Source: a virus
IMG/VR virus record: IMGVR_UViG_3300042905_000822
Coordinates: 1 to 25,464 of that record
Length of the DNA: 25,464 nucleotides
Direction: 5' to 3' (one strand)
The notes beneath the pieces were generated by a model. That model had not been told where the DNA came from, did not search any database, and saw nothing but the letters and a program-made list of their open reading frames with translations. Numbering within the stretch: position 1 is the stretch's first letter; the number at the start of each line of letters is the position of its first letter. Positions 15,583-22,756 of the stretch are shown one piece after another. A program made the translations under genes and the position numbers.

Positions 15583-16572
15583 TCAGTCGTCAGCGTCGTC
15601 GCCCCACTGCGACAGGATGTTGCTGACATCGGGCACCGCAGGGGCCGGTGCCTTGGCTTCACGCACAGCGGGCTCTTCGACCGGCGCAGGGGCCGGGGCG
15701 GACTTGGTGACCTTGAATCCGCTTGCCGCAGGCTTGGGTGCAGGAGCGGGCTTCGGAGCGGGCGCAGGAGCCACAGGGGTGGGCGCAGCGGAGAACACCG
15801 GCATGGGGGCCGGAGCGGGCTCAGGCGCAGGCACAGCCGTGCCGTCCTCAGGTGCACCGTCCATCTCACCCACGGTCATCGTCACAGCGTCGATGGCAGC
15901 GGGCTCGTCCTTGCGGGCGACGATGGAGTTGTACTCGTCCACTTCGAGGGGACGCACCGCATTGAACGTCACCTTGACACCCTCAGCCTCGGTGTCGAAC
16001 CGAAGCTCGGTGACCACCGCATTGACCTCGATGCCGTGACCGCCCAGGAAACGAGCGTACTGCTGCAGGCCCATCTTGCGACCCTCGCCTTGGCTGAAGA
16101 TCGACGCAGCGGGGATGACCATCGCGTAGATGTCACCTTCCAGATCGTTCTCCAGAAGCACAGCCAGACGGCGTTGGAAGCGGCAGGCACGCGAATCAGG
16201 ACGGTCCCCAGAACCCTTGATGTTCTGCGGGCACTTGTCGCAACTGCTGGCCTGGGGTGCCTTCGCACTGGGGTGCGGAACCTTACTATCATCGGACCAG
16301 CACACAGGGCGCGACTTCGTACCCTTGACGTACTTCTCCGCGTAGAAGCCACGGGAGTTCGCACTGGCAGCACGAACCACCACGATGTTCATCGAGCGGT
16401 TCTCGTTCTTGGCAACCTCTTGCCCGCCGACGATGAGGCGGAAGACACCGCCTTCCAAGCTGATGCGCTTGCTGCTGGTGCCCATGAGCGACCGGGTCAG
16501 GTCGCTGAGTTCACCACGCTTCAGGTGTGCAGGCAGTTGACTGCCGTTCTGGAAAAGAGTCATTTCAGACAT
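15583..16572 (-). CDS. Probable single-stranded DNA-binding protein with Pro/Ala linker and acidic tail, 329 aa
   Basis: Residues 1-230 form a conserved phage domain: LPAHLKRGELSDLTRSL, KRISLEGGVFRLIVGGQEV (35-53), a Cys set (C91, C111, C114, C130) around SSCDKCPQNIKGSGD, and RLAVLLENDLEGDIYAMVIP. I recall this domain beside DNA polymerase genes in many phages, usually unnamed. A low-complexity Ala/Pro linker (247-313) leads to an acidic tip, NILSQWGDDADD (318-329). Globular domain, flexible linker and acidic aromatic tip is the layout of SSB and T7 gp2.5, whose tails recruit replication partners. The SSB role is an inference from architecture and position between the helicase and primase genes. 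AGGAGAG precedes the ATG, which directly abuts the upstream stop. Confidence 0.62.
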   Translation of the reverse strand: MSEMTLFQNGSQLPAHLKRGELSDLTRSLMGTSSKRISLEGGVFRLIVGGQEVAKNENRSMNIVVVRAASANSRGFYAEKYVKGTKSRPVCWSDDSKVPHPSAKAPQASSCDKCPQNIKGSGDRPDSRACRFQRRLAVLLENDLEGDIYAMVIPAASIFSQGEGRKMGLQQYARFLGGHGIEVNAVVTELRFDTEAEGVKVTFNAVRPLEVDEYNSIVARKDEPAAIDAVTMTVGEMDGAPEDGTAVPAPEPAPAPMPVFSAAPTPVAPAPAPKPAPAPKPAASGFKVTKSAPAPAPVEEPAVREAKAPAPAVPDVSNILSQWGDDADD

Positions 16573-16983
16573 TCAGGCTCTCCTTACAGTAACCGTGTAC
16601 TTGGTTTCGACATTCATGCCCTTGGGCATCTTGTCTGGATTTGCTTTGAGGAACTCCCCCATAGCTTTCTGCGCAACGCGCCTCTCAAGTAGATCGAGTG
16701 CTTGGTTCTCCTTAACGAAGTTGTGCATGGACTCCCAGTCGGAAGTCCAATAAGAAGTCCTGACACCACGGATGATGGTGCCTGCGCTGGTCTTGATGCT
16801 ATCGCCACCAGCACGCTTACAGACATCGAGCAGCGTGTGCTCGATGATTTCCATCTGGTCCTTGATGGCCTTGTCCTTGGCCTCGTACTCTTGGGTCAGG
16901 GCGGAACGCGCGTCGCGCATCTTGATGTACGCCTTGACGAGTTTTTCAGTGGGCACTTGGGGTGCCTCGATACTGGGCTCCAT
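16573..16983 (-). CDS. Conserved phage protein with N-terminal coiled coil, 136 aa, function unknown
   Basis: Residues 10-55 form a charged helix, probably coiled coil (KAYIKMRDARSALTQEYEAK). They are followed by SIKTSAGTIIRGVRTSYWTS, WESMHNFVKENQALDLLERR, the pattern AQKAMGEFLKANPDKMPKGM and the ending TKYTVTVRR. I recall this arrangement as a widespread phage family, sometimes described as similar to host-nuclease inhibitors, but I cannot confirm that here. A strong AGGAG precedes the ATG. Its stop directly abuts the start of the SSB-like gene, so the two are probably co-translated and may work together on DNA. Confidence 0.75.
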   Translation of the reverse strand: MEPSIEAPQVPTEKLVKAYIKMRDARSALTQEYEAKDKAIKDQMEIIEHTLLDVCKRAGGDSIKTSAGTIIRGVRTSYWTSDWESMHNFVKENQALDLLERRVAQKAMGEFLKANPDKMPKGMNVETKYTVTVRRA

Positions 16984-17012
16984 GGGATCTCCTAGGGTTG
17001 AGGGTTAAGAGT

Positions 17013-18584
17013 TTACGTGGCAACTTTGGATGTGTCAAGCACCTCCTGGCGGTAGAGGTCGAGCAGGGTGCTCATGTCCTCGGTCTTCAAGTCCAGCGCG
17101 TCATAGAGCTTGCGTTCCACCTGGGTGCTGCACAGCCGCACAACGAGGCAGGGGTTCTTCTGCCCCGAGCGGTGCACCCGGGCATTGGCCTGATGGTAGG
17201 TCTCGTTCGACGTCACAGGCCCCCACCAGACCACGGTGTTGGCTGCGTGCAGGGTGACCCCGTGCGAAGCTGCCGCAGGCTGGATGAGGAGCACTCGCGG
17301 CTCGGGCTGGGTCTGGAAGTCAGCGAAGATCTTGTTGCGCTGCCCCACGGGCACGCTGCCATCGATCACTTCAACGGTGTACTCATCCTTCTTGAGCTTC
17401 TCGTGCAGTACCTTGATGGTGTGCCGGAAGGGGACAAAGACCAGCACCTTGTGAGTGCTCTCTTCGATGGCTTCCAGCAACACGTTGTACCGGGTAGTGA
17501 TGTCGAACTCAACCGCGTTACCGTCGTCCGAGTAGACCGCACCGCAAGAGACTTGCAGTAGCTTGTTGAGATTGGTAGCAGCGTTGACTGAGGTAACGGT
17601 CTCGCCCCCTGCCGCCATAATGAACTGCTCCTTCAGCAGCTTGTAGTACTTGGACTGCTGCGGGGTCAGAGGCACGTCCCGTGTGGTGTACAGAAGCTCG
17701 GGTAGATCCAGGCAATCGTCCTTGGTGAACCGGATCGCTGGCTGCAGAACTTGGTTGACGATCTCCTGTGCGTTCGACTTCGCTTTCCATTTGAACTGCG
17801 TGACCTTGTGCATCACCCGGTCTCGGAATGCGTAGAAGTAGTTCGGCACAGACGTGTCATCCATCATCTTCGCCAACCCATAGGCATCGGTCGGTGCCTG
17901 CGAGGCAGGGGTACCGGTCGCCATCCACAGCCACGTATTGGGGGTGATGAGTTGGTTGATGGCCTTCCAGCGCTTGGTCGTCGCTGTCTTCACCGCGTTC
18001 GCTTCATCGATGATGATGAGGTCAAACCCCCCGGCTTTGAGTTCGTTGAGGACCGTCTCCACACCGTCGAAGTTAATCACCACAAACTCAGCGTCTGAAG
18101 CGATGATCTTGGCCCGCTTCTTGCGGTCACCGTAGGCCACGTCCACCCTGCGGTGCATCAGCGTCTTGAACAAGTCCGCCTGCCATGCCGGGGCCATGAT
18201 GGACAGCGGGCAGATGACCAGTACCCTTCGTACAAACTTGCGTTCAAGAAGGTAGTCCGCAGCCCAGGCGAACGAAGCGGTCTTGCCCGTGCCCGGGTCA
18301 TTGAAGCAATACGCCCGCTTGTGCAGTGTCATGAACGCTGCGGTCGTCTTCTGGTGCTGGAACGGCTTGAACACCCCAGGCCACTTGTAGCGGCCCAGGA
18401 TGGGTGAGGGCACGTTCTTCACACCCAGATTGCGCAGCACCCGCGCTTCGTCCAACCCCCACCACACCAAGACGTCAGAAGTCCCAGAGCTTTGGGCGAC
18501 AACTTTCGCCTTCGGTATGGTGGCTAGAACCCGCTCGGGGTTGCGCAGCCGAAGCAGAAGCGCTTTGTTTTCAATGATCTGCAT
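17013..18584 (-). CDS. SNF2-type superfamily 2 helicase/ATPase, 523 aa
   Basis: All main SF2/SNF2 motifs are visible. They are a Q-like KPFQHQK segment (73-79), motif I NDPGTGKT (K101), motif Ia VLVICPLSIM, motif II IIIDEAN (D193, E194), motif III MATGTPASQ (221-229), motif V QPAAASHGVTLHAANTVVWW, and motif VI YHQANARVHRSGQ (463-475) with the arginine fingers. The family uses ATP to translocate on double-stranded DNA and remodel structures. In phages, related proteins (for example T4 UvsW) act in recombination-dependent replication and fork rescue. It is shorter than chromatin SNF2 proteins and lacks accessory domains, as is typical for phages. It starts 3 nt after the exonuclease gene, suggesting coordinated expression. 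The exact substrate is unknown. Confidence 0.9.
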   Translation of the reverse strand: MQIIENKALLLRLRNPERVLATIPKAKVVAQSSGTSDVLVWWGLDEARVLRNLGVKNVPSPILGRYKWPGVFKPFQHQKTTAAFMTLHKRAYCFNDPGTGKTASFAWAADYLLERKFVRRVLVICPLSIMAPAWQADLFKTLMHRRVDVAYGDRKKRAKIIASDAEFVVINFDGVETVLNELKAGGFDLIIIDEANAVKTATTKRWKAINQLITPNTWLWMATGTPASQAPTDAYGLAKMMDDTSVPNYFYAFRDRVMHKVTQFKWKAKSNAQEIVNQVLQPAIRFTKDDCLDLPELLYTTRDVPLTPQQSKYYKLLKEQFIMAAGGETVTSVNAATNLNKLLQVSCGAVYSDDGNAVEFDITTRYNVLLEAIEESTHKVLVFVPFRHTIKVLHEKLKKDEYTVEVIDGSVPVGQRNKIFADFQTQPEPRVLLIQPAAASHGVTLHAANTVVWWGPVTSNETYHQANARVHRSGQKNPCLVVRLCSTQVERKLYDALDLKTEDMSTLLDLYRQEVLDTSKVAT

Positions 18585-18587
18585 AGG

Positions 18588-19121
18588 TCACTTGAGCGCG
18601 AACTTGTGGTCTTCCACCATCTGCAGCAGCCGCAGAGCTTGCGTCTTGGCATCGTCCAGCGCGACGTGTCCAGTACCCACACGTCCCACCCTGGTCTTCA
18701 TGAACATCGCGGAAATCGTCCGGTAGCAGCGATCATTCCAGAAGTGCCAGGGCACATCGTGCTTGACAGCACGGTAGGCAGCGGTTATCAGTGCGTTGTC
18801 GAAGTTTGCACCGTTACCCCAGACAATAGCCGTGTCCAGCGGGGGCATCCACATGGTGAACTTGGTGAGTGCTACTTCGAGCGAGAACTCCCCCTTGAAC
18901 GCAGCCCGCCGAGCTTCGTCAGACTGCTTGCCCCACCACTCCAGGGTGCTCTTCTGTGCACGCAGCCCAGCAGCCTTGCACGATTCCGGGTCGATGGTGA
19001 CGTAGAACTCTTCCCCCAGACCTTTCTCAGCGCTGAATTTCACAGCACCGATGCTGAGGATGATGTCCCCCGGGCGGGCGCCCAAGGTCTCGATGTCTAC
19101 CATTACATGATTCTGTTGCAT
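18588..19121 (-). CDS. DEDDh 3'-5' exonuclease (Rv2179c-like/DUF5051 type), 177 aa
   Basis: I chose ATG 19121 because TTGGAG lies at ideal spacing; the open frame extends further only through a TTG codon. The motifs of the DEDDh family are present: D9 and E11 in HVMVDIETLG, D108 in NGANFDNALI, and H152/D157 in GHVALDDAKTQ. The segment VDIETLGARPGDIILSIGAV matches the start of the Rv2179c-like exonuclease group, known in phages. It should degrade DNA or RNA from the 3' end. The polymerase has its own proofreading domain, so this enzyme likely does end processing or RNA/nucleotide turnover. It lies between the HNH-like and SNF2 genes. Confidence 0.88.
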   Translation of the reverse strand: MQQNHVMVDIETLGARPGDIILSIGAVKFSAEKGLGEEFYVTIDPESCKAAGLRAQKSTLEWWGKQSDEARRAAFKGEFSLEVALTKFTMWMPPLDTAIVWGNGANFDNALITAAYRAVKHDVPWHFWNDRCYRTISAMFMKTRVGRVGTGHVALDDAKTQALRLLQMVEDHKFALK

Positions 19122-19177
19122 TCTCCACTCCAAAAAGACATCCAGCCCAAGGGACAAAGTCCGTTGAGCTAGCGTTT

Positions 19178-19194
19178 GCCCCGATCCCCGGGGC
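19178..19194 (-). other. GC hairpin in the 77-nt gap after the HNH-like gene
   Basis: GCCCCG/CGGGGC (19178-19183 and 19189-19194) form a 6-bp stem with a 5-nt loop, just after the HNH-like stop. No T-run follows, so it may be a pausing or RNA-processing/stabilising hairpin rather than a terminator. The rest of the 77-nt gap holds only the exonuclease ribosome site. Confidence 0.35.
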
Positions 19195-19198
19195 GGGG

Positions 19199-19465
19199 TT
19201 ACTTGCCCGAGTTTGGGCCTTTGAAATTCCGTGCGCTGTTCGCGCTGAACGACTTGAGCCGCACGTTCCCGGGCTTGCTCTTGCCGCCATCCTTGATAGG
19301 AGTCACATGGTCGAGGGCCTTGCCCCTGCGTGAATCCCTACCGTTCTCTTTGTCCCAGGCTCTGCGAGCACGCTGCCGTTCAGACTGCTTGGCCCTGCCA
19401 CCGTTGGCGAGGAAGTCCGCGTACTCCTTCTTGTGGTCTCTGTCCTTCATGTCCTTGTAGGGCAT
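19199..19465 (-). CDS. Small HNH-like endonuclease, 88 aa
   Basis: The first half is a strongly basic helix (KDMKDRDHKKEYADFLANGG, then QSERQRARRAWDKEN), likely DNA-contacting. The second half has LDHVTPIKDGGKSKPGNVRL and ends SANSARNFKGPNSGK. This matches the D-H-x-x-P-(x)3-G-G-x(n)-N-x-R core of compact HNH nucleases: His52 as the probable general base, with conserved Asn residues downstream. No zinc-binding cysteines are present and the protein is short, so it may be a minimal or regulatory HNH protein. The start is 2 nt from the previous gene's stop. It is a possible nicking or DNA-processing enzyme of the replication module, or a small homing-type remnant. Confidence 0.65.
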   Translation of the reverse strand: MPYKDMKDRDHKKEYADFLANGGRAKQSERQRARRAWDKENGRDSRRGKALDHVTPIKDGGKSKPGNVRLKSFSANSARNFKGPNSGK

Positions 19466-19466
19466 G

Positions 19467-20150
19467 TCAACCTCCGTTGGCCCCGTTGTGGGGGCAGGTC
19501 GTTACGATGCAGTGCCGCTTACACAGCCCTGACGGGCTAGGGTTCCACACCCCCAGGTTGTGCGCAACCTCCAGGCGGCGCACGTCCTCCATCCACTGTC
19601 TCCAGTAGAGCTTCTCTTGCGCGGCTTCGTAGTCCGCTGGCTTGAAGTTGTTGGCAACGACGAACAGCAGCCCCGCCCGCACCTTACGGACGAACGGGAA
19701 GTGCTTGAAGATCATCAGTGCCATCAACTCAAGCTGCGCTGTGTCAGCGTACTTCGTGGACTTGCTGGTCTTGTAGTCCACCACCCGGGCGATGCCCTTC
19801 TCTTCGTTGATGATGAGCAGGTCCGCGATACCCCGGCACCACACCGTGCTGTCCCTGAATCCGCAGGGATTGAATTCCTTGGTCAACCCCATCTCGTACT
19901 CGCAGTACTTCGTCCCAGGCAGCGAACGAAGAGCGCTTAGGTGTGGCTTCGTGAAGCTGAACTCTGGTGGTAGCTCGACACCATCCCGCATGAAGTTCTC
20001 TGCCGCTGTGTGGAAGTTCTTTCCGTACAACGTAGCCTCAGTGTGTTCGGGCTCCTTGAAGTTCTTCGCTACCTTGATCTCGTAGAACTTTTTTGGACAA
20101 GTCTTGAAGGACTTGAGGGACGAGTAGGACCAGGGTCCGGGCAATGTCAT
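19467..20150 (-). CDS. PD-(D/E)XK nuclease, Cas4/RecB-like, with four candidate Fe-S cysteines, 227 aa
   Basis: The protein starts with PWSYSSLKSFKTCPKKFYEIKV, the N-terminal signature of RecB/Cas4-type nucleases. The active-site pieces are visible: H47/E51 in YGKNFHTAAENF, D110 in CRGIADLLII, D125-x-K127 in RVVDYKTSKS, and Q139 in TAQLEL. C18 near the N-terminus plus C210, C214 and C219 at the C-terminus (LCKRHCIVTTCPHNG) match the layout of a 4Fe-4S cluster in Cas4 and AddB. The enzyme probably resects DNA ends as an exonuclease for recombination or host DNA degradation. It overlaps the upstream 66-aa gene by ATGA. No CRISPR genes are nearby, so it is a stand-alone phage nuclease. Confidence 0.87.
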   Translation of the reverse strand: MTLPGPWSYSSLKSFKTCPKKFYEIKVAKNFKEPEHTEATLYGKNFHTAAENFMRDGVELPPEFSFTKPHLSALRSLPGTKYCEYEMGLTKEFNPCGFRDSTVWCRGIADLLIINEEKGIARVVDYKTSKSTKYADTAQLELMALMIFKHFPFVRKVRAGLLFVVANNFKPADYEAAQEKLYWRQWMEDVRRLEVAHNLGVWNPSPSGLCKRHCIVTTCPHNGANGG

Positions 20151-20347
20151 GACGAGCGCGGACGGGCCGAAGGCCCGTTCTCCATGATGGCAAGTACGCC
20201 CTGAAGGATACGCACTTCCACGCCAAGATGCAAGGCCGCTTCGCTCGCTTCAGCGTACCGGTGCTCAAGGCACAGGTCATGGATCTGTTTGATGAGCCGC
20301 TCGATGGTGATGAGCGGCATAGCGTAGTCGTTGAGGTTCTCGTTCAT
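20147..20347 (-). CDS. Small helical phage protein of unknown function, 66 aa
   Basis: I do not recognise the family. About residues 14-55 look helical, with ERLIKQIHDLCLEHRYAEAS resembling a TPR-like helix, followed by a Gly-Pro-Arg tail. It is held in place by exact ATGA overlaps on both sides, with the polymerase stop-start at 20344-20347 and the nuclease start at 20147-20150. That tight tiling between two replication enzymes supports it being real and co-translated. It could be a small accessory or adapter protein for either neighbour; this is speculation. Confidence 0.7.
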   Translation of the reverse strand: MNENLNDYAMPLITIERLIKQIHDLCLEHRYAEASEAALHLGVEVRILQGVLAIMENGPSARPRSS

Positions 20348-22200
20348 GCTTCCCCGTAGTTCCGGCCTATGCCGGATTCGCAGTTGATCGGACAGCCTTT
20401 GGCCCAGTCAGGCACCCACCGCATGCACTCCTCGACGTAACCCCGAGCGGCCTCGACTTCTTCTTCCCGGGCCAGGGCAACGACGCTGTCGTGAACGGTG
20501 AGCTTGGTCGGTAGTTTACGTGCAATCCGTAACATCTGATACATCACGATGATCCGGGCAAGTGCTTGGCATACGTTTTCCACCAGCTTGCCACCATAGA
20601 TGTCCACTAGACCAGTGTCGTCTTTGTAGGACCAACGACTGCGCCCAGAGTCGAAGACACGGTGAAGTTGCGGATAGCTGATGTACAGCCCGCTGGGTAG
20701 GCGTACACCGTACTTACCTTCTATCCTGACTACGCCTTCACGTCCAAACCACATACTGTTGTTGTCGTACATAGCTTGAATGGAACGTTCTCCTTGGTTC
20801 CAAAGGCCCACGATCTTTGGCACGCTGTCACGGTAGGTCTTGATGATCCGCTCGCACTCGTCCGCAGGCATGTCCACCGAGGGCTTCGCTGCCTTGAGCG
20901 TTACCTGCAGCTTCCCTGCCCCGGTCTGGTAGCCGCAGCCGAGGACTACAGTCTTACCTACAAAACGTTCTTGCTGATCCGCCTTGGTAATCTGCCTGCC
21001 GAAGATCGTCGTCGCCAGCTTGCAGTACACGTCCACACCGTTGGCGAAGTCTTGCACCAGATCGTCTTGCCCAGCCCACCACGCCAGCATGCGGGCCTCG
21101 ATGTTGGACGAGTCGCAGTTGATGATGACCCACCCGGGCGGTGCCTCGATGCACTCCTTGAGCCCCACGTTGCCCCGGGACGGCAGGTTCTGCAGGTTGA
21201 TCCCGTCACCACCCGACGAGCGCTTGGTCCGGGCATAGGCGTACTTCAGCGGCACGGGGAACCGTGGGTCGCGCTTGGCGATGTCGATGAACCGCTGCGT
21301 GCGGGTCTCTTCCAGGGTGCTCTTCACCCCCAGGCGGGCAGCGGCCAGGGCCTGCACGGTGGGGCTCTCGTGCTCCAGCAGGGCCTTCATGCCCACGTCG
21401 GTCTTGGCAAACGCAAACGTACTCTTGCCCGTGGTCGGGCTGATCTTCATAGGCACATCGACGCCCAGGGTCTCCAGCAAAACCGCGAAGCGTTGGTTGG
21501 ACATGAGTTCGGACTTGTCCACCGTGACCCGCTCCATGAGCACAGCCTTATGTGCCACAACTTCTTCGAGATGACCTTCGAGCTTGTTCAGATTCAGTCG
21601 CAGCATGGGCTCTGTGAACATACGGATGTGCAGGTCGATGAGCTTGAGTTCCTGCATTGGGAACACGCCACGGTTGTCCCCGTCGCTCGGGTCGTACCAC
21701 CCGTTGGACATGAGATGCCACAGGTCGTAGCACAACTCCACATCCTTGAGGCAGTAGGCAACGTACTGCTGGAACTCTGAAGGGCTGAAGTCTTTCCTCC
21801 TCATCCCCATGGCGTTCTGCACAAACGTGCCCTTGTCGTCCAACCCGTAGCGTTTCGCCAGGGAAGCGAGAGAGTTATTCCTCGATCCGAACATGGCACG
21901 GCCCATGGACAGGGTGTCCAGCCACGCAGCCGGGTTCACCCCAAAACGCCAAGCCAGGATCGCACCGTCGAACAGGGTGTTGTGGCACAGGACCGCGTAG
22001 CGTCCCCACTCGATCTCATCGAACTGGTGCTTGATCTCAAGGTGCGTGCCCTCGATGAAATCCAGCCTGCCATCCGGCCAGCGTATGCCGACCATGATGA
22101 CCTCGAATCGTGGATCACGCACATATTCTTCAGTTGTCAGCTTGCTTAGACTGTACTCCTTGTCGTAATACGTTTCAAAGTCAATCGTGAGGATCTCCAT
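20344..22200 (-). CDS. Family A DNA polymerase with 3'-5' exonuclease domain, 618 aa
   Basis: I chose ATG 22200, which overlaps the previous stop as TAATG and has GGAG 8 nt upstream. The exonuclease domain has D7 and E9 in ILTIDFETYY, D78 in CHNTLFDGAIL, and Y149-x3-D153 in YCLKDVEL (DEDDy type). The polymerase domain has motif A at D363 (NCDSSNIEARMLAWW), motif B at R412/K416/Y424 (ERFVGKTVVLGCGYQ) and motif C at H570-D571 (LTVHDSVVALA). Motif C reads HDS where Pol I and T7 have HDE, a variant I believe occurs in other phage polymerases. The enzyme should replicate the phage genome with proofreading, alongside the primase-helicase. No 5'-nuclease domain is present. Confidence 0.95.
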   Translation of the reverse strand: MEILTIDFETYYDKEYSLSKLTTEEYVRDPRFEVIMVGIRWPDGRLDFIEGTHLEIKHQFDEIEWGRYAVLCHNTLFDGAILAWRFGVNPAAWLDTLSMGRAMFGSRNNSLASLAKRYGLDDKGTFVQNAMGMRRKDFSPSEFQQYVAYCLKDVELCYDLWHLMSNGWYDPSDGDNRGVFPMQELKLIDLHIRMFTEPMLRLNLNKLEGHLEEVVAHKAVLMERVTVDKSELMSNQRFAVLLETLGVDVPMKISPTTGKSTFAFAKTDVGMKALLEHESPTVQALAAARLGVKSTLEETRTQRFIDIAKRDPRFPVPLKYAYARTKRSSGGDGINLQNLPSRGNVGLKECIEAPPGWVIINCDSSNIEARMLAWWAGQDDLVQDFANGVDVYCKLATTIFGRQITKADQQERFVGKTVVLGCGYQTGAGKLQVTLKAAKPSVDMPADECERIIKTYRDSVPKIVGLWNQGERSIQAMYDNNSMWFGREGVVRIEGKYGVRLPSGLYISYPQLHRVFDSGRSRWSYKDDTGLVDIYGGKLVENVCQALARIIVMYQMLRIARKLPTKLTVHDSVVALAREEEVEAARGYVEECMRWVPDWAKGCPINCESGIGRNYGEA

Positions 22201-22490
22201 TACTTCCGCTCCAAGAACCACTGTTCCAGAAGTTCGATTGTATCCTCCCTGACCACCATTGCGCTACCCCCGGCCTTCTGGATTTCAGCCATCTCACGCT
22301 CTTGTAATGCAGTTGGTTTGTTGAACCCTGCCTTGCACTCGACGCCAAGGAACATGCCCCTGAAGCACACGATGATGTCGGGCACGCCCGCCCGTCCGTA
22401 GCCGTTCTGCGCTGGGAAGAAGTAGTACGCCTTGTACTTCTTGATGATGTCAACGCATCGGGCCTTGACCTTGGATTCCGGAGTGCTCAC
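22200..22490 (-). CDS. VRR-NUC domain nuclease, 96 aa, GTG start
   Basis: The most convincing start is GTG 22490, which overlaps the DUF3310 stop as GTGA and follows AAGGGGG. An upstream ATG at 22517 would add nine unlikely residues. The short protein holds the VRR-NUC core: E5 in STPESKVKAR, GVPDII with D38, LGVECKA with E51-x-K53, and Q63 in NKPTALQ, then AGGSAMVV. Stand-alone VRR-NUC proteins are structure-specific nucleases (Holliday junction or flap type) known from phages and fused to FAN1 in eukaryotes. Directly upstream of the polymerase, it probably resolves branched replication intermediates. The length suits minimal phage VRR-NUC proteins. Confidence 0.9.
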   Translation of the reverse strand: MSTPESKVKARCVDIIKKYKAYYFFPAQNGYGRAGVPDIIVCFRGMFLGVECKAGFNKPTALQEREMAEIQKAGGSAMVVREDTIELLEQWFLERK

Positions 22491-22756
22491 TTCGCCCCCT
22501 TGAGACGTGCTTCCCATGTTGTTCGTTGGGATTGCAAAGTTGAATCGGATTTGGGTGTCTCCGTCTCTACCTCGATCAGCTTCTCAAGGTAGTGCTTTGC
22601 CTTACGCAGGTCTTCCACACCGCCCTTCTGTCTCCACCGAGAGACATACTTGACGACGTTCCCCTCAAGGTAGTTGAGGTTGTTGGCGATGATGTAGTCC
22701 CACGGCTGCATGGGCTTGTCTTTGTAGTGACCTGGGCCGATGTTGTTCGCGCTCAT
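22487..22756 (-). CDS. DUF3310 family protein, 89 aa
   Basis: Residues 8-62 match the DUF3310 pattern: PGHYKDKPMQPWDYIIAN, NLNYLEGNVVKYVSRW, then KGGVEDLRKAKHYLEKLIEV. This is a phage family often annotated as a nucleotide kinase-like protein; its enzymatic activity is, to my knowledge, not firmly established. The C-terminal 25 residues are polar and unique. It overlaps both neighbours by ATGA/GTGA and sits among replication and nucleotide-related genes, so a role in nucleotide metabolism or replication is likely. Confidence 0.9.
   Translation of the reverse strand: MSANNIGPGHYKDKPMQPWDYIIANNLNYLEGNVVKYVSRWRQKGGVEDLRKAKHYLEKLIEVETETPKSDSTLQSQRTTWEARLKGAK

Noticed and set aside
19467-20150. 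Cas4-like gene as evidence of a CRISPR-Cas system
   Set aside because: No repeat-spacer array, cas1 or cas2 is visible; Cas4/RecB-type nucleases are common stand-alone phage replication genes.
20776-21780. 334-aa + strand open frame opposite the DNA polymerase
   Set aside because: Antisense shadow; His/Val/Leu-rich and lies over conserved polymerase motifs on the other strand.
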